From positions 8,683,472 through 8,747,471 of the forward strand of contig ML680086.1 in the NCBI GenBank assembly GCA_007922225.1: a DNA stretch of 64,000 nucleotides. Reading direction: 5' to 3'. How positions within the stretch are numbered: position 1 is the stretch's first letter; each line of letters opens with the position of its first letter. The notes below the pieces were generated by a model. The model was not told where the DNA came from and ran no database searches. It saw nothing but the letters and a program-made list of their open reading frames with translations. Source of the stretch: Emydura subglobosa (taxonomy: Eukaryota; Chordata; Testudines; Chelidae). Below, in pieces: positions 14,007 to 24,429 of this stretch. The translations under genes were made by a program, and so were the position numbers.

Positions 14007-15377
14007 CTGCAATCGAGGCATGACAGGTGGTTGGGGCTCAATTGCATGAAACCACAGTATCTACTCTCTCACTTGCAGATTGGCATTGGCTGAAATTGCT
14101 ATGTAGCCATTAAACTGGACATGAAGTAGCAGCTGAGAGAGGAGGAGACCCAGCCCTGACCCTTCAGTTCCTGAAGTCTTTGCATAATGTTTTGTAGGCC
14201 TTTATGCAATGAAGCTGTTCCAGCCAAGTTTTAGAACCTACACTTTCAAACGTAGGTACCTAAACCTAGACATCTAAGTCCCTTATCTCTGCATGTCAAT
14301 TAGAAGTGGCCCAATTTTCACCATTACCAAGCCTTTTAATTTACAAGTTTACCTTTAGGCACTTGCATTCTCAAATTTCAGCCTACATGCCCAAAACCGT
14401 GGGCATAGATTTATTTTCAGATCACAAAGATTTGTGTGTAACACAGCAGGTGTGCAGCCACTTAATCACATAAAGACCTGAGCAGAATATTTCAAGCAAG
14501 AGGCCGAATGAGTTGAAAAGGGCTCAGCTGCACTTCCCTTGCAGCTGTGACGAAGGACTTCCCCATTACAAATAAAATAAAATCAAGCCTAAGCCGGTTA
14601 CTAGACCCAGATCAGTGTGGCAGCACAGCTGCTGCAATTCTTCAGTACCTTCCCAGTTACTAGACAATCACCTTCCTCTCCTGCTGATGTCATGCAATGC
14701 AGTCAATTGGGGGCAATTCTCCTCCTAGCCCCGCTTCTTTCACCCTCCCCAGCTGCCGCGTCCCCCTCCCAGCCCCTCTCGTGCAGCTCGCCCCAGCTTC
14801 CCCAGGAAGATACACAAAAAGAAACGCTGACTCCGATGTGCCTGAGCCAGCTCAGGGGCCAGGTGCATCCTGGGAACCGTAGTCTTTCCGGGCCGGCCCC
14901 GGGCCGGACGCCAGGCACCCAGGCAGCGTGGGCAGGGGAGGAAAAACTGCTGCAAGTCCCGCCACGAGCCGCGCGGCCCGGCCCGCAGGAGGCACGTGGA
15001 GCCTCGCAGCGCTGCTGCTTTTCCACGCGGACCAAGCGCGCCAGAGTCCGGCCGCTGTCAGCCCAGGCCAGATTCCGGTGCAGCAGCAGGCGGGAGCTGG
15101 CTGCGATGCGTTGTGACCTGCCAGGCCCCCCGCAGCTGCAAGGGGTCCGGGGGGGGGGAGGGGTGCAAAGCGAGGCGCCCTTTGCCCAGCGAGCACCACG
15201 GCTCTCTGCACGCCAGGAAGAGAAGAGAAGCGGCGCTGGGGTGGGGGAGCGGGGAGCCGTGCCGAGCCGAGCCGAACTGAACCGAGCTGTACAGTGATTA
15301 AACCGCTCCATCATTTGCCTTGCCCCCGCACCGCCCCCATGCGGCCCGGCCGAGGCGCGGGGAGCGCCCCCACTTAC
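14007..15377 (-). other. AHCY: AHCY intron 1
   Basis: The first 690 bases next to exon 2 are ordinary sequence with a weak palindromic repeat near 14230-14400. The remainder, towards exon 1, is CpG island and includes a ZNF143-type site. Confidence 0.9.
14865..14883 (-). promoter_or_regulatory. ZNF143/SBS2-type site in AHCY intron 1
   Basis: The minus strand reads ACTACGGTTCCCAGGATGC, one of the usual variants of the ZNF143 long motif (ACTACAnnTCCCAGnnTGC). It lies about 570 bases inside the transcript, within the CpG island, so it may mark an additional start site. Confidence 0.8.
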
Positions 15378-15405
15378 CGACTTTGTGAGGCAGCTTGTCT
15401 GACAT
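15378..15405 (-). CDS. AHCY: AHCY coding exon 1
   Basis: ATG at 15405 (minus) opens MSDKLPHKV followed by a split Ala codon at the donor G|GTAAGT. The N-terminus matches vertebrate AHCY (MSDKLPYKV in human) almost exactly, which fixes the start. The start context has A at -3. Only 28 coding bases lie in this exon; the 5' UTR upstream is probably about 40 bases if the TATA-like box at 15475 is used. Confidence 0.96.
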
Positions 15406-15474
15406 GCTGGGCTCCGGTGCGGCAGGACACAGGCGGGGGCGGGAGCAGGAGGAGGCAAGGGCGCCAACAGCGGC

Positions 15475-15482
15475 TTTAAATA
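15475..15482 (-). promoter_or_regulatory. AHCY: TATA-like box of AHCY
   Basis: The minus strand reads TATTTAAA, 70 bases upstream of the ATG and inside GC-rich DNA where such a string stands out. A start site near 15445-15450 would be expected. Confidence 0.65.
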
Positions 15483-15495
15483 GACTCGCCTCCCG

Positions 15496-15507
15496 TTGCA
15501 TATGCAT
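15496..15507 (-). promoter_or_regulatory. AHCY: Palindromic octamer (MORE-like) element
   Basis: The minus strand reads ATGCATATGCAA, one base from the palindromic POU-dimer element ATGCATATGCAT. It lies 14 bases upstream of the TATA-like box. Oct1/Oct4-type POU factors bind this motif as dimers. I recall mammalian Ahcy being listed among promoters with such sites, but have not checked it. Confidence 0.65.
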
Positions 15508-15949
15508 GAGGCGGCCGCTGCCATGTAGGGCAGGGGGTGGGCGCGGCCTGCAGCGGGACGGGGACGGCCAGACGCCTGCCCCGCTTGTGTAACTGCGGGG
15601 GAGGCAGCTTTGCAGGCGGCTCCTGTCTCGTGTAAGGGGTGCCTTAGTCCGGGAGATTTAAAGCCCCTGCAGTTGAGCGTCCCATAAGGCTGGCCCCCTG
15701 CACAGGTGCGGTGCTCGAATAATCGGGGCCCCTCACTTGTCTGGTGAAGTGATCCCCTTCTCATTGCTGTTTAAATTAAAGCAAACCACCTGACATTCTG
15801 GACCCCCCCCCCCCCTCCACCCCACTTCAGGAGCAGAGCCCCACAGGGAGATGGGACTAAATGAAGCAAGTGCACAAGTGAGTGAACCAGCAGGGTAAGG
15901 CCTTAGAGAGAGATTTTCAGTTGTACGGAGGCCTCTAAGGCTGAAAAGA

Positions 15950-16240
15950 GGCACCCAGGGGGATTTTCAAAAATGCCTAAGCAGGTTTGGTGCCTAACTT
16001 CCATTGAAATAAAAAAAAACTGAAAAAAAAAGAGGGACCAAATGAATGTAGGTGCTTACAGGGTTAGGCAGCAGCTGAGCAGGAGAGTTGTGTCTCACAA
16101 TGACACCTAAAAACAGGACTTGGGTGCCTAAAATCCTTGGTGGATTTACCTGTATCCTGTATAGGTGTTTTAGAAAACCCCACTAGGTGCATAGCGCCAT
16201 CTTCACACACCAAAATATCTTTTTGCAGCTGGCCCTCAGA
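15950..16240. repeat. Palindromic MITE-like repeat
   Basis: Left end 'ggggattttcaaaaatgcct' faces a right end 'aggtgttttagaaaacccca', a degenerate inverted pair. Between them are repeated 'gtgcctaa/aggtgctta' words. Related short text occurs at 24650 (ggattttcaaaggggcct). Non-coding. Confidence 0.5.
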
Positions 16241-16369
16241 CTGAGTTATTTAGGGCAGGGAACATGTCTAAATTTATGTCCATCACCTAGCACAATTAAG
16301 CCACAATCCTGAATGGGGGCCACTGTAATATAAATAATTAATGACATTTAAAACTGTTAAATATTATTT

Positions 16370-17971
16370 GTTTCGGTTTTCACCAAGAACTTTGGTGGCA
16401 ACTGGACGTCTAACATAGTGAATGCCAGTGAAAATGAAGTAGGATCAGAAGTTAAAATAGGGAAAGAACAAGTTAAAATTACTTAGACAAGTTAGATGTA
16501 TTCAAGTCACCAGGGCCTGATGAAATGCATCCTAGCATACTCAAGGAGCTGACTGAGGAGATAGCTGATCCATTAGCGATTATCTTTGAAAGTCTTGGAA
16601 GACTGGAAAAGGGCAAATATAGTGCCCATCTACAAAAAGGGGAATAAGGACAACCTGGGGAATTATAGACCAGTCAGCTTAACTTCTGTACCCGGAAAGA
16701 TGATGAAGCAAATAATTAAGCAATCAATTTGCAAACATCTAGAAGATAAGGTAATAAGTAACAGTCAGCATGGTTTTGTCAAGAACAAATCATGATAGCT
16801 TTCTTTGACAAGGTAACAAGCCTTGTGGATGGGGGGAAGGCGGTAGATGTGGTATATCTTGACTTTAGTATGGCTTTTGATACCGTCCCACGTGACCTTC
16901 TCTTAAACAAACTAGGGAAATACAACCTAGATGGAGCTACTATAAACTGTTCCCAGAGAGCAGTTATCAATGGTTCATAGTCATGCTGGAAGGGCATAAC
17001 GAATGGGACTCCACAGGGATCAGTTTTGGGTCTGGTTCTGTTCAATATCTTCATCAGTGATTTAGACGATGGCATAGAGAGTACACTTATTAAGTTTGCG
17101 GACAATACCAAGCTGGGAGGGGTTGCAAGTGCTTTGGAGGATAGGATTATAATTCAGAATGATCTGGACAAACTGGAAAATTGGCCTAAGGTAAAGAGGA
17201 TGAAATTCAATAAGGAAAAATGCAAAGTACTCCACTTAGGAAGGAACAATCAGTTGCAAACATACAAAATGGGAAATGACTGTCTAGGAAGGAGTACTGT
17301 GGGAAAAGATCTAGGGGGTCATGTGGATCACAAGCTAAACATGAGTCAACAGTGTAATGCAGTTGCAAAAAAAGCAAATATGATTCTGGGATGTATTAGC
17401 AGGAGTGTTGTAAGTAAGACACGAGTAGTAATTTTACCGCTCTACTCCATGCTGATTAGGCCTCAACTGGAGTATTGTGTCCAGTTCTGGGTGCCACATG
17501 TCAGGAAAGATGGGGACAAAATGAAGAAAGTCCAGAGAAGAGCAAGAAAAATGATTAAAGGTCTAGAAAACATGATCTATGAGGCAAGACTGAAAGAACT
17601 GAGTTTGTTTAGCCTGGAAAAAAGAAGACAGAGGGGACATGATAACCACTTTCAAGTACATAAAAAGCTGTTACAAGGAGCAGGGAGAAAAATTGTTCTT
17701 TTTAACCTCTGAGGACAGGACAAAAAGTAATGGGCTTAAACTGCAGCAAGGGAGGTTTAGGTTGGACATTAAGAAAAACTTCCTAACTGTCAGGGTGGTT
17801 AATCACCGGAATAAATTGCCTAAGGAGGTTGTGGAATTTCCATCATTGGAGATTTTTAAGAGCAGGTTAGACAAACACCTGTCAGGGATGGTCTAGATGT
17901 TACTTAGTCCTTCCATGAGTGCAGGGGACTGGACTAGATGACCTCTCGAGATCCCTTCCAGTTCTATGATT
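16370..17971 (+). mobile_element. CR1 LINE, 5'-truncated, reverse transcriptase relic
   Basis: Conserved RT blocks in order: [20 protein letters not shown], then [25 protein letters not shown], the PQGSVLGLVLFN-type block at 17010, and KFADNTKLGG (the FADD catalytic box altered to FADN). These are followed by HLGRNNQLQTYKMG, RPQLEYCVQFW and LEKRRQRGHD. The frame is broken by stops near 16785 and 16978 and shifts near 17640. It ends in the CR1-type 3' tail 'cagttctatgattaagg'. The 5' endonuclease part is missing, so the copy is dead. Confidence 0.95.
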
Positions 17972-18125
17972 AAGGTTGCGAAGTCAACTATCCAAAAGTT
18001 AAGAATGATAGAATAAAAATTGTTGGGGTAGTTTACATGCTGAACCTTTGAGCGGGTCCATTAAGATTCAGTCTTTAATTGTAGGATCACAATCTTTTTT
18101 CACACAGGATCCTATTCCCTTAACC
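17972..18125 (+). repeat. Fragment of the long-TIR element family (third copy)
   Basis: The text 'aaggttgcgaagtcaactat' followed by 'ccaaaagttaagaatg' and later 'attcagtctttaattgtagg' parallels the left arm of the elements at 21786 and 58405. It begins exactly where the CR1 tail ends, so the CR1 may have inserted into or beside it. Confidence 0.55.
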
Positions 18126-18394
18126 CCAGGATCACCTATTTGTAAGAGCCAAGAATGATTATTAATTAAAAAACAAACAAACAAACAAAGGATTAAAAGC
18201 AAACACAGAATAACCATAATAAAGCAACCCCCTACCCATCAGACACACAAAGGTAGAAATACAATTAATTCTTATTAATAATAGAGTAGGGAAAGGTTAA
18301 AGGAGTAAAGTACAAAATGTCCCTTTCAGAGCTGATGAAACAGTTCAAATTAAAATATTTTAAACCAAACACAGTGCAAGAGAAGCTATTTTAT

Positions 18395-18520
18395 TAGTTC
18401 CCAGTTCTGCAAAGATTATGTAATTAACTTGATGCACTGGGAGCCATCCCATTTACTTCAATGGGACTATTCACAGTGCATAAAGTTAAGCATATGTGCA
18501 AGTCTTTACAGTAAGAGAGC
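18395..18520. repeat. Short palindromic MITE
   Basis: Arms 'acttgatgcactggg' and 'cagtgcataaagttaag' surround 'cccatttacttcaatgggac', a common arrangement of a small inverted-repeat family in sauropsid DNA. Similar text occurs at 30245 and 54665. Confidence 0.5.
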
Positions 18521-18698
18521 CTTCATTTACATTTGACTGTCAACTCAGAATTAAAAATAGTAAAAAACCCACAAATAAAAAAAAAATCAATCAAAATTGT
18601 GGGGCCAACAAGATGTATACCAGCCTGTACCACTTTTAGGCTTTGCTTTTATATTGCATCCCTTCCCCCACTATTCAGCCCTTACAGCATCTAATTTT

Positions 18699-18968
18699 GG
18701 ATATGTTTACACAACAAAAGCTGTGCACAGGTTAGCCTGAATAGCTTTAATCAAGCTAGCATGGGTAGCAATGGGAGGGTAACAATAGGAGTGAAGACAT
18801 CAGCATGGGCTTGAAAGCAGCCTAGAGAGCAAAATACATAGTAGGGCCTGTGCCAAGCTTGTATTACTATGGCTGAAACCCATGTTGTGCTGTCTTCACT
18901 GCTATTGTTACCCAACCTAGCTAAATTGAAGCTTGTTCGTGCACAGCTTTTGCTCTGCAGACATTTAG
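18699..18968 (+). mobile_element. hAT-like MITE
   Basis: Inverted ends: 'acaaaagctgtgcacaggtt' near the left and 'gtgcacagcttttgctctgc' near the right, preceded by the 'gtttacac' outer part. About 270 bp, non-coding. Confidence 0.8.
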
Positions 18969-19065
18969 GGGCTAATCCTGCTGCCTTTACCAGAGTGGTC
19001 CCAATGAAGTCAATTGGTTCACTGACATGAGCAGAGGCTGTACAATTGAGCCTTTAAGCCCCGAT

Positions 19066-19170
19066 CTTCATAGAGATTCATAGATTTTAAGTTATCAGGG
19101 GCCATTATGATCACCTCATCTGACCTCCTGCAGGACACATGCAAAATCTTACAGAAACCTATGCACATGA
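19066..19170 (-). repeat. CR1 3'-end fragment
   Basis: 'attcatagattttaagttat' followed by 'caggggccattatgatcacc', 'tcatctgacctcctgcagga' is the reverse complement of a CR1 3' end. The same family is at 21884 and 49436. Confidence 0.65.
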
Positions 19171-19350
19171 ACCTATACTTCACTTTTTGTATGTGAGCAG
19201 CCCCACTGAAATCAAAAGGAATGCTAGCATACATAAAGTTAAGCACATGTGAAAGTATTTTCGGGATCGGGGCATTAGATTGTAAACTCCTGAGAACAGT
19301 GGCTTTGCAGGTCTATAAAGTGACTACCATGCTATACAGTGCTATGCAAG

Positions 19351-19637
19351 ACCTTGTCTACACCAGGAGGGTTTTGCTGATAAAATTATACTGGTATAGT
19401 TAACTAGCAAACCCTGGTTAGTGTGACACAGTTACACTAATAAAACTGCACTTATACTGATATGCCTTACAGTGGTTCCCTAAGCAGGCATAAACTATAC
19501 TAGTATAAGTACAGTTATACTAGTATAGCTACATCCACATTAGGGTTTATACCATCATAGCTATGTCAGTTAAAAAACCAACATGCCTAACCAACATAAC
19601 CCTACCAGCATAATGTTTATATGTATGCCAGGCCTAA
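19351..19637 (+). mobile_element. hAT-like MITE
   Basis: Starts 'accttgtctacaccagg' and ends 'gtatgccaggcctaag', with repeated 'actagtataa' and 'ttatactggtatag' words inside. About 285 bp, non-coding. Confidence 0.6.
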
Positions 19638-20052
19638 GTAATACATAATAATATCATTATATATTTCCTACATATCCTGTGGGTAAAGTGAAACAAACAA
19701 AGCAAAGCCAGATTTGCTCTTTTCAGAAACTCCTGCCTCCAAGGAGAAAGATCAATGGCCTCCTCCCCATCCCTTAATTTTATTAGTCTGTCTCACTAAC
19801 TCATACATTTATACTATACTCCTCACTGTGATGGATCACCCAGGTAGATCAAAGGGGTCAATAGTTAAAAAGCCAGAGACCCTCAGAATGCGAGTCTGGC
19901 AAGCAGTGAAACTGCACATTTGACACTTGCTAAAGGCTGATCCCATGCAGACTAAGTCACTAGTCTGTTCTGAACTTTAGACTTGGTTATGTATTTGAAT
20001 TGGCTATCCTGTTACAAATGAGTGTGTTTACGGAGGCAGTTCAGGGGTAGTC

Positions 20053-20135
20053 AGACCAGATCAGATCATTGGTCCTCCTAGCCTAGGGTCCTGGTTTCAT
20101 TAACAGCCAATGCCTGCAGCTCTGCAGGGGGTGGC
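20053..20135 (-). repeat. CR1 3'-end fragment
   Basis: 'cagaccagatcagatcattg' followed by 'gtcctcctagcctagggtcc' resembles the complement of a CR1 tail; related to 4680. Confidence 0.45.
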
Positions 20136-21883
20136 AAAGAGCCCTGAAATGAACCAGTCCAATTAGACAAGGCTATACATGTTTACATTGCTTTGCTGTT
20201 GTTTCTCTTACCTTGCTATGTGAAATACACTTTTTACAAGCATCAGAGGTAAAGCTGAGAGAATAGATTGTAACTCATATCTTATCTGATTTAGCCTTGC
20301 TTTCTGTTTGTGAAGTAGCTGCAAGCAAAAGATATTTCCTCAGTCATATTCATTTTTCAAAAGCTTTTGCCACATTATTTTGCCTTTTTTTTTTTTTTTT
20401 TAATTCAGTCGATCACAGTCATTTCCCTTTGAGTGTTTAAGATTCAGTATTTGCGGTCAGAGCTGCAGTGGATGCTCCAGGATTGGTGATTTAAGTCATA
20501 TGGTTTTGTTTCAGTTTCCTGGCTGGGTGAGCATGCCAGCATCTCTGGGACACAAATCCCACCTTGCTTCCCTCTTGCTCCAATGGAGAATATGTTGCTA
20601 ATTTATACCTGTAGCAAATTACAACATCCCTGTGCTGGTTCAGCTATACTGGCTGGCACAAAGAGAGCAGAGCCAAGGCTGTGACAATTCCCCACCTACT
20701 CCATGCCTACCAACTCCAGGCCGGGATGGGTTAAGTAGCACCACACAGCACTTATTTCCTTCTGTATGCCTGGATCCAAGGTCTTGTAGCCTGCATGGGC
20801 CATGAGAAACACCCCCTTATGTGTGGGCACATAGTCCAAGGGACATTATAGCCCAAAGTGTGGTACTCTGTACAGCTACATAGTCCACATATGTCTAGGA
20901 TTGGCCTTGCAAGCCCTCTAGCCCACAACCATCCCAGCAAATAGCCAGTCAGTCAATTATTGTTTAACAAGCATCTTTGTGAATTCTCCCATGGTGACCT
21001 TTATGCATGGGATGCTCTCTCTGAACTAATGGGCAAGGCCAGCAGACTGACATAACTTAATGCATCTTTCTTCCTTCAAATTGCAGCGCAAGACTCATTT
21101 CTCCCATGAGGACTATGAAAGATTACCCAGCTGATTAAGAATAGCCTGAGGAGCAGACAGGCACATCTGATGAAGTTACCAACTCCATGTATTATAAAGG
21201 GTGTCTAACACTTTCCATTATAAGACCTTGTTTTCAGTAGATTAAAATTGCTTATAAGGGGCAGGAGTCGGGGGAGGGAGCTGGAATGGAACAGAGGTGG
21301 ACAAGAACAAGAGCCATGTGGGTTGGATAAGGGCAAAGGGGGGCAAGGATAATCATCACAGAAAGGTGGACAGCAGCAGAGGAGATCTGGAGCAGCAGCC
21401 ATTGGACTATAAATAGGAGCAGACAGGGACTGGGATGAGTCTAGGGGATAGGAGTAGAAAGGTCTATAACCACTAGGACAAGCTCCACTCTGGAACCTGA
21501 ATCCAAACTCAGGATTTCTGTGCCTCAATATTCTTGTGCTCTGTGACAAATAGTTTTGACACTCATTGACAGTGTGTCTCATTCTGCTTTAGTAGCTGAG
21601 CCACAATATAGGATGACAGCCTACTTCTGCTATCAGTTACTCCAGTAACTCATGTGGCAAAGGTCTGTGCTGGGAATCTAAAGATGACTGTGTGGAGATC
21701 AGTAGAGTTTCCCATGATGGACTTTCTGGGTTTTTTTATTTGCTTTTTAAAAAATTAAGGAAACTACATTCTTTAAAAAAAATTCTAAAAGAACATTATG
21801 GTTGCAAAGTCAAGCACTCAGCACTTAGAAAATGCTAAAACTAAGGTCACCCTGTCAACCCTAATTTGGCTTCCTCGTGATTC

Positions 21884-22005
21884 AGTCATAGATAACTAGA
21901 TTTTAAAGCCAGGAGCCATTAGATGATCTAGCCTGACTCGTGCATAACACAGACCATAGAATTTAACCATTACCCCTGTACTGAGTGCAATGACTATTTG
22001 ACTAA
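21884..22005 (-). repeat. CR1 3'-end fragment, nested
   Basis: 'agtcatagataactagattt' followed by 'taaagccaggagccattaga' and 'tgatctagcctgactcgtgc' is the complement of the same CR1 tail family as at 19066. It interrupts the long-TIR element. Confidence 0.6.
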
Positions 22006-22554
22006 AGCATATTGTGCATGATATGCATTATAATAAACACTGTGCATTATGATGCAGTCTTTAATTATATAACCACATGCTATTTTTTCCATAGGGCCCC
22101 TGCCTCATTCAGTGCACAGGATTGGATTGTGCTCCGGGAGCAAATCAGGGTTGTGCAGTGAATGAAGCAGGGGACTGCAGTAGAGAAAGGATAGCCTCCT
22201 CATGATTAAAGCAATTAAATTCCACCATAGAGAACTATATCATAGAGTTCCTATGTGATGCTGCAGAAATCACTTAAACCAGAATCTGCACAAGTGACTG
22301 ATTGGGTGTTCCTTGTTTTCTGAGTGCCTGCATTAAAACACCTGGGGCACCCAAAATTAGTGGACACATTTGACCTTACTCTCTGTGCCTTAGTTCCACA
22401 TCTGTAAAATGGTGATACTTATACTCCCTCATCTCAGGAAGATCAATTCATTAATGCTTGTGATAATCAGAGATTGCAGTGAGAGCAGTACAGAAACAAT
22501 TAAGAAAATGAATAGTTCTGTTTGCAGGGTTTGGAGAAGGTGTAGTAAATAGGA

Positions 22555-22644
22555 TAGCTATTCAATATTTCCCTTTATCCTCATCATTTAGTGTCTGGGT
22601 ACATGCTGTGAACAATTAGGATAAAGGGAAATATTGAATAGCTA
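22555..22644. repeat. Perfect 27-bp inverted repeat with 36-bp loop
   Basis: 22555-22581 (tagctattcaatatttccct...) and 22618-22644 are exact reverse complements, separated by 36 bases. It sits near the centre of the long-TIR element. If transcribed it would form a long hairpin. Confidence 0.95.
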
Positions 22645-22742
22645 CCCATTCAGTAAGCACCAGCCATCCTTTGCACTGAATGAGGCAGGGGTGTGGTGGG
22701 AATATTAGTGTCTGATCAGCTAATTAAAGATTGTATTATAAT

Positions 22743-22864
22743 TAGGGTGACCAGATAGCAAGTGTGAAAAATCAGGAAAGGGGGTGGGGGTAATAGGCAC
22801 CTATATAAAACAAACCCCAAATATCAGGACTGTCCCCATAAAATCAGGACAACTAGTCACCCTA
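22743..22864. mobile_element. 122-bp hAT-type MITE with 8-bp target duplication
   Basis: The element has perfect 9-bp ends TAGGGTGAC / GTCACCCTA and longer imperfect inversion. It is flanked by the exact 8-bp direct repeat ATTATAAT (22735-22742 and 22865-22872). The 8-bp duplication is characteristic of hAT transposition. It is inserted in the right arm of the long-TIR element, so it is younger than that copy. Confidence 0.92.
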
Positions 22865-24289
22865 ATTATAATACATACACACAAAGGAGCTAAATTAATG
22901 TTACACAAGCATCTTAATTCTGGCATTTCCTAACTTTTAAGTGCTTAACTTTGCAATCTTAATGTTCTTTTAATGTAATACACTACATGCAAAAGCACTG
23001 TGTGCACACTGTACTCACAAAAGTATTTAATGTGTGTAACAGATGTTCATATTTTGAGTACACCCTCCCCAACATCCTTCATATGTTGCTTATCTTCTTA
23101 AACTGTTAATTCTTCTGGCAGAATCTGGATCTAGTATGTGTTTGCGCAGCATCTGCACACAGAGGCTCCAGTCCTGACTTGGTCTTTTGGGTTTTTCAAT
23201 ATAAAAACCAATTAAAGTGACCAAACTCAGCTCACAATTACAGCACCTTCCTCTGTTTCATTGGGGTTCATCTGCATTTACATTGCTGTAACTAAAAGTA
23301 ACATTTGACCCAATGATGTTAAATTCAGTACAGACCTGTTGCCAAACGTAACTGAAGGTGGATTTTACCACAGCCCACCTGCCCCTCCTGACCAGACCTC
23401 TCTATACCATAGATCCCTATTCCACCAGGTTCTGATTTTGTGTGTGCATGCGCTGCTTCCCATCCGTAACTGCCCAACAGAGGGCAGAGGTAACCTTAGT
23501 GTTGAAGGCCTAGTGAGAGAGGAACTGTCTCCAATTTAGATAAGAGCCTCTGTGCTCAAAACACTTGTCCCTTTCTCTTTTAAGCCACTGCCTGATACAA
23601 GTAGCACAGTTGACCACAGATTAAAAGGGGTTGGTTTTTGTTTTTTTTTTGCATGTCCTCAAAAGATTCATTTCTCATGTCTAGGGCTAGGGACTTGCAA
23701 TTTGTGCACCCAGTGCTTGCAATTAGCAAAACAAGAACCAGGAGAAGTCTCTGCTGGGGTCAATGGAACTAGTATCAGGGTTAGTTCAAACCAACATGGA
23801 GTTCTTAGCAAAGGCATTCAACTAATTTAGAGCAACCCTCTTGCACAAGGGGCAGGTTTGGTCCCTGGCCAGCCCCAGGGTCTGGGAAAGTATAAAGATG
23901 GTTTAGAGGCATCTCTACTGCCTCATCACAGCTCTGCCAAATATGAGTTCAATGAAATTAAGGATTGGGCATAGGTTAGCAAATTTAGCCCAACATGGGT
24001 TTGTGTCTAATCCAATCTGGTAATCAGTGAACACCGTAGCAGGTATGTTAAGGGCAGATGCTAGGATAAATAGAACAGCCTCACTGCTCCCTGGCATTAG
24101 TACTGTCTTAATTCTGTGACTCAGTATCTAGGATATTTGCTATAGAACCAATTGCTGCCCCAGAATGAAGTTAAGGTTGAATGGGGAGAGTAAATTGTGA
24201 GGGATTATAGGTTCTGGGGAATGGGTTGTATCCCTGAACTGTTAATTTCCAGACAGTCGAATACTTGACTGAAGAATATTTGTTCAGAA

Positions 24290-24360
24290 TTTGTAATTAT
24301 TATTTATTTATTGTATTACCATAGCTCCTAGGAGCCATGGTCAATATGGGTTTTTTAGGT
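24290..24360 (-). repeat. MIR-like SINE tail
   Basis: 'ttattgtattaccatagctc' followed by 'ctaggagccatggtc' is the tail text of the MIR-type SINE also seen at 27745. Short. Confidence 0.5.
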
Positions 24361-24393
24361 GTAAGCTGGAGTCCAGTGAAACACATTTACAAC

Positions 24394-24429
24394 CTTAAAT
24401 CAAAACTTAAATCAAAACTTAAATCAAAA
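24394..24429 (+). repeat. 12-bp tandem repeat, three units
   Basis: Three exact copies of cttaaatcaaaa, followed by decayed versions of the same word. Minor slippage product. Confidence 0.9.

Larger units (their letters stand above)
14700..15620. promoter_or_regulatory. AHCY: CpG island over AHCY promoter and exon 1
   Basis: Abrupt rise in GC and CpG density between about 14740 and 15600, covering the first exon, the 5' half of intron 1 and the upstream region. GC boxes (ggcgggggcggg, 15432-15443) lie around the expected transcription start. Long open frames on both strands here are a by-product of GC richness. Confidence 0.9.
21786..22972. mobile_element. Long-TIR non-autonomous element with nested insertions
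   Basis: Left arm from 21786 (taaaagaacatta, then 'gttgcaaagtcaagcactca' and 'cttagaaaatgc') is repeated inverted at the right end up to 22972 ('gcatttcctaacttttaagt', 'gcttaactttgcaatctt', 'aatgttctttta'). A second inner pair is 'cccctgcctcattcagtgca' (22096) against 'tgcactgaatgaggcagggg' (22672). The body has been invaded by a CR1 tail (21884), carries MIR-like text (22375-22480) and contains a 122-bp hAT element in its right arm. Other copies lie at 58405 and 17972. Confidence 0.8.

Noticed and set aside
14617..15764. Long open frames in the AHCY CpG island (226 codons on plus, 353 on minus)
   Set aside because: They are Pro/Ala/Arg/Ser-rich with no domain, cross the real exon 1 in another frame, and are expected wherever GC content is high.
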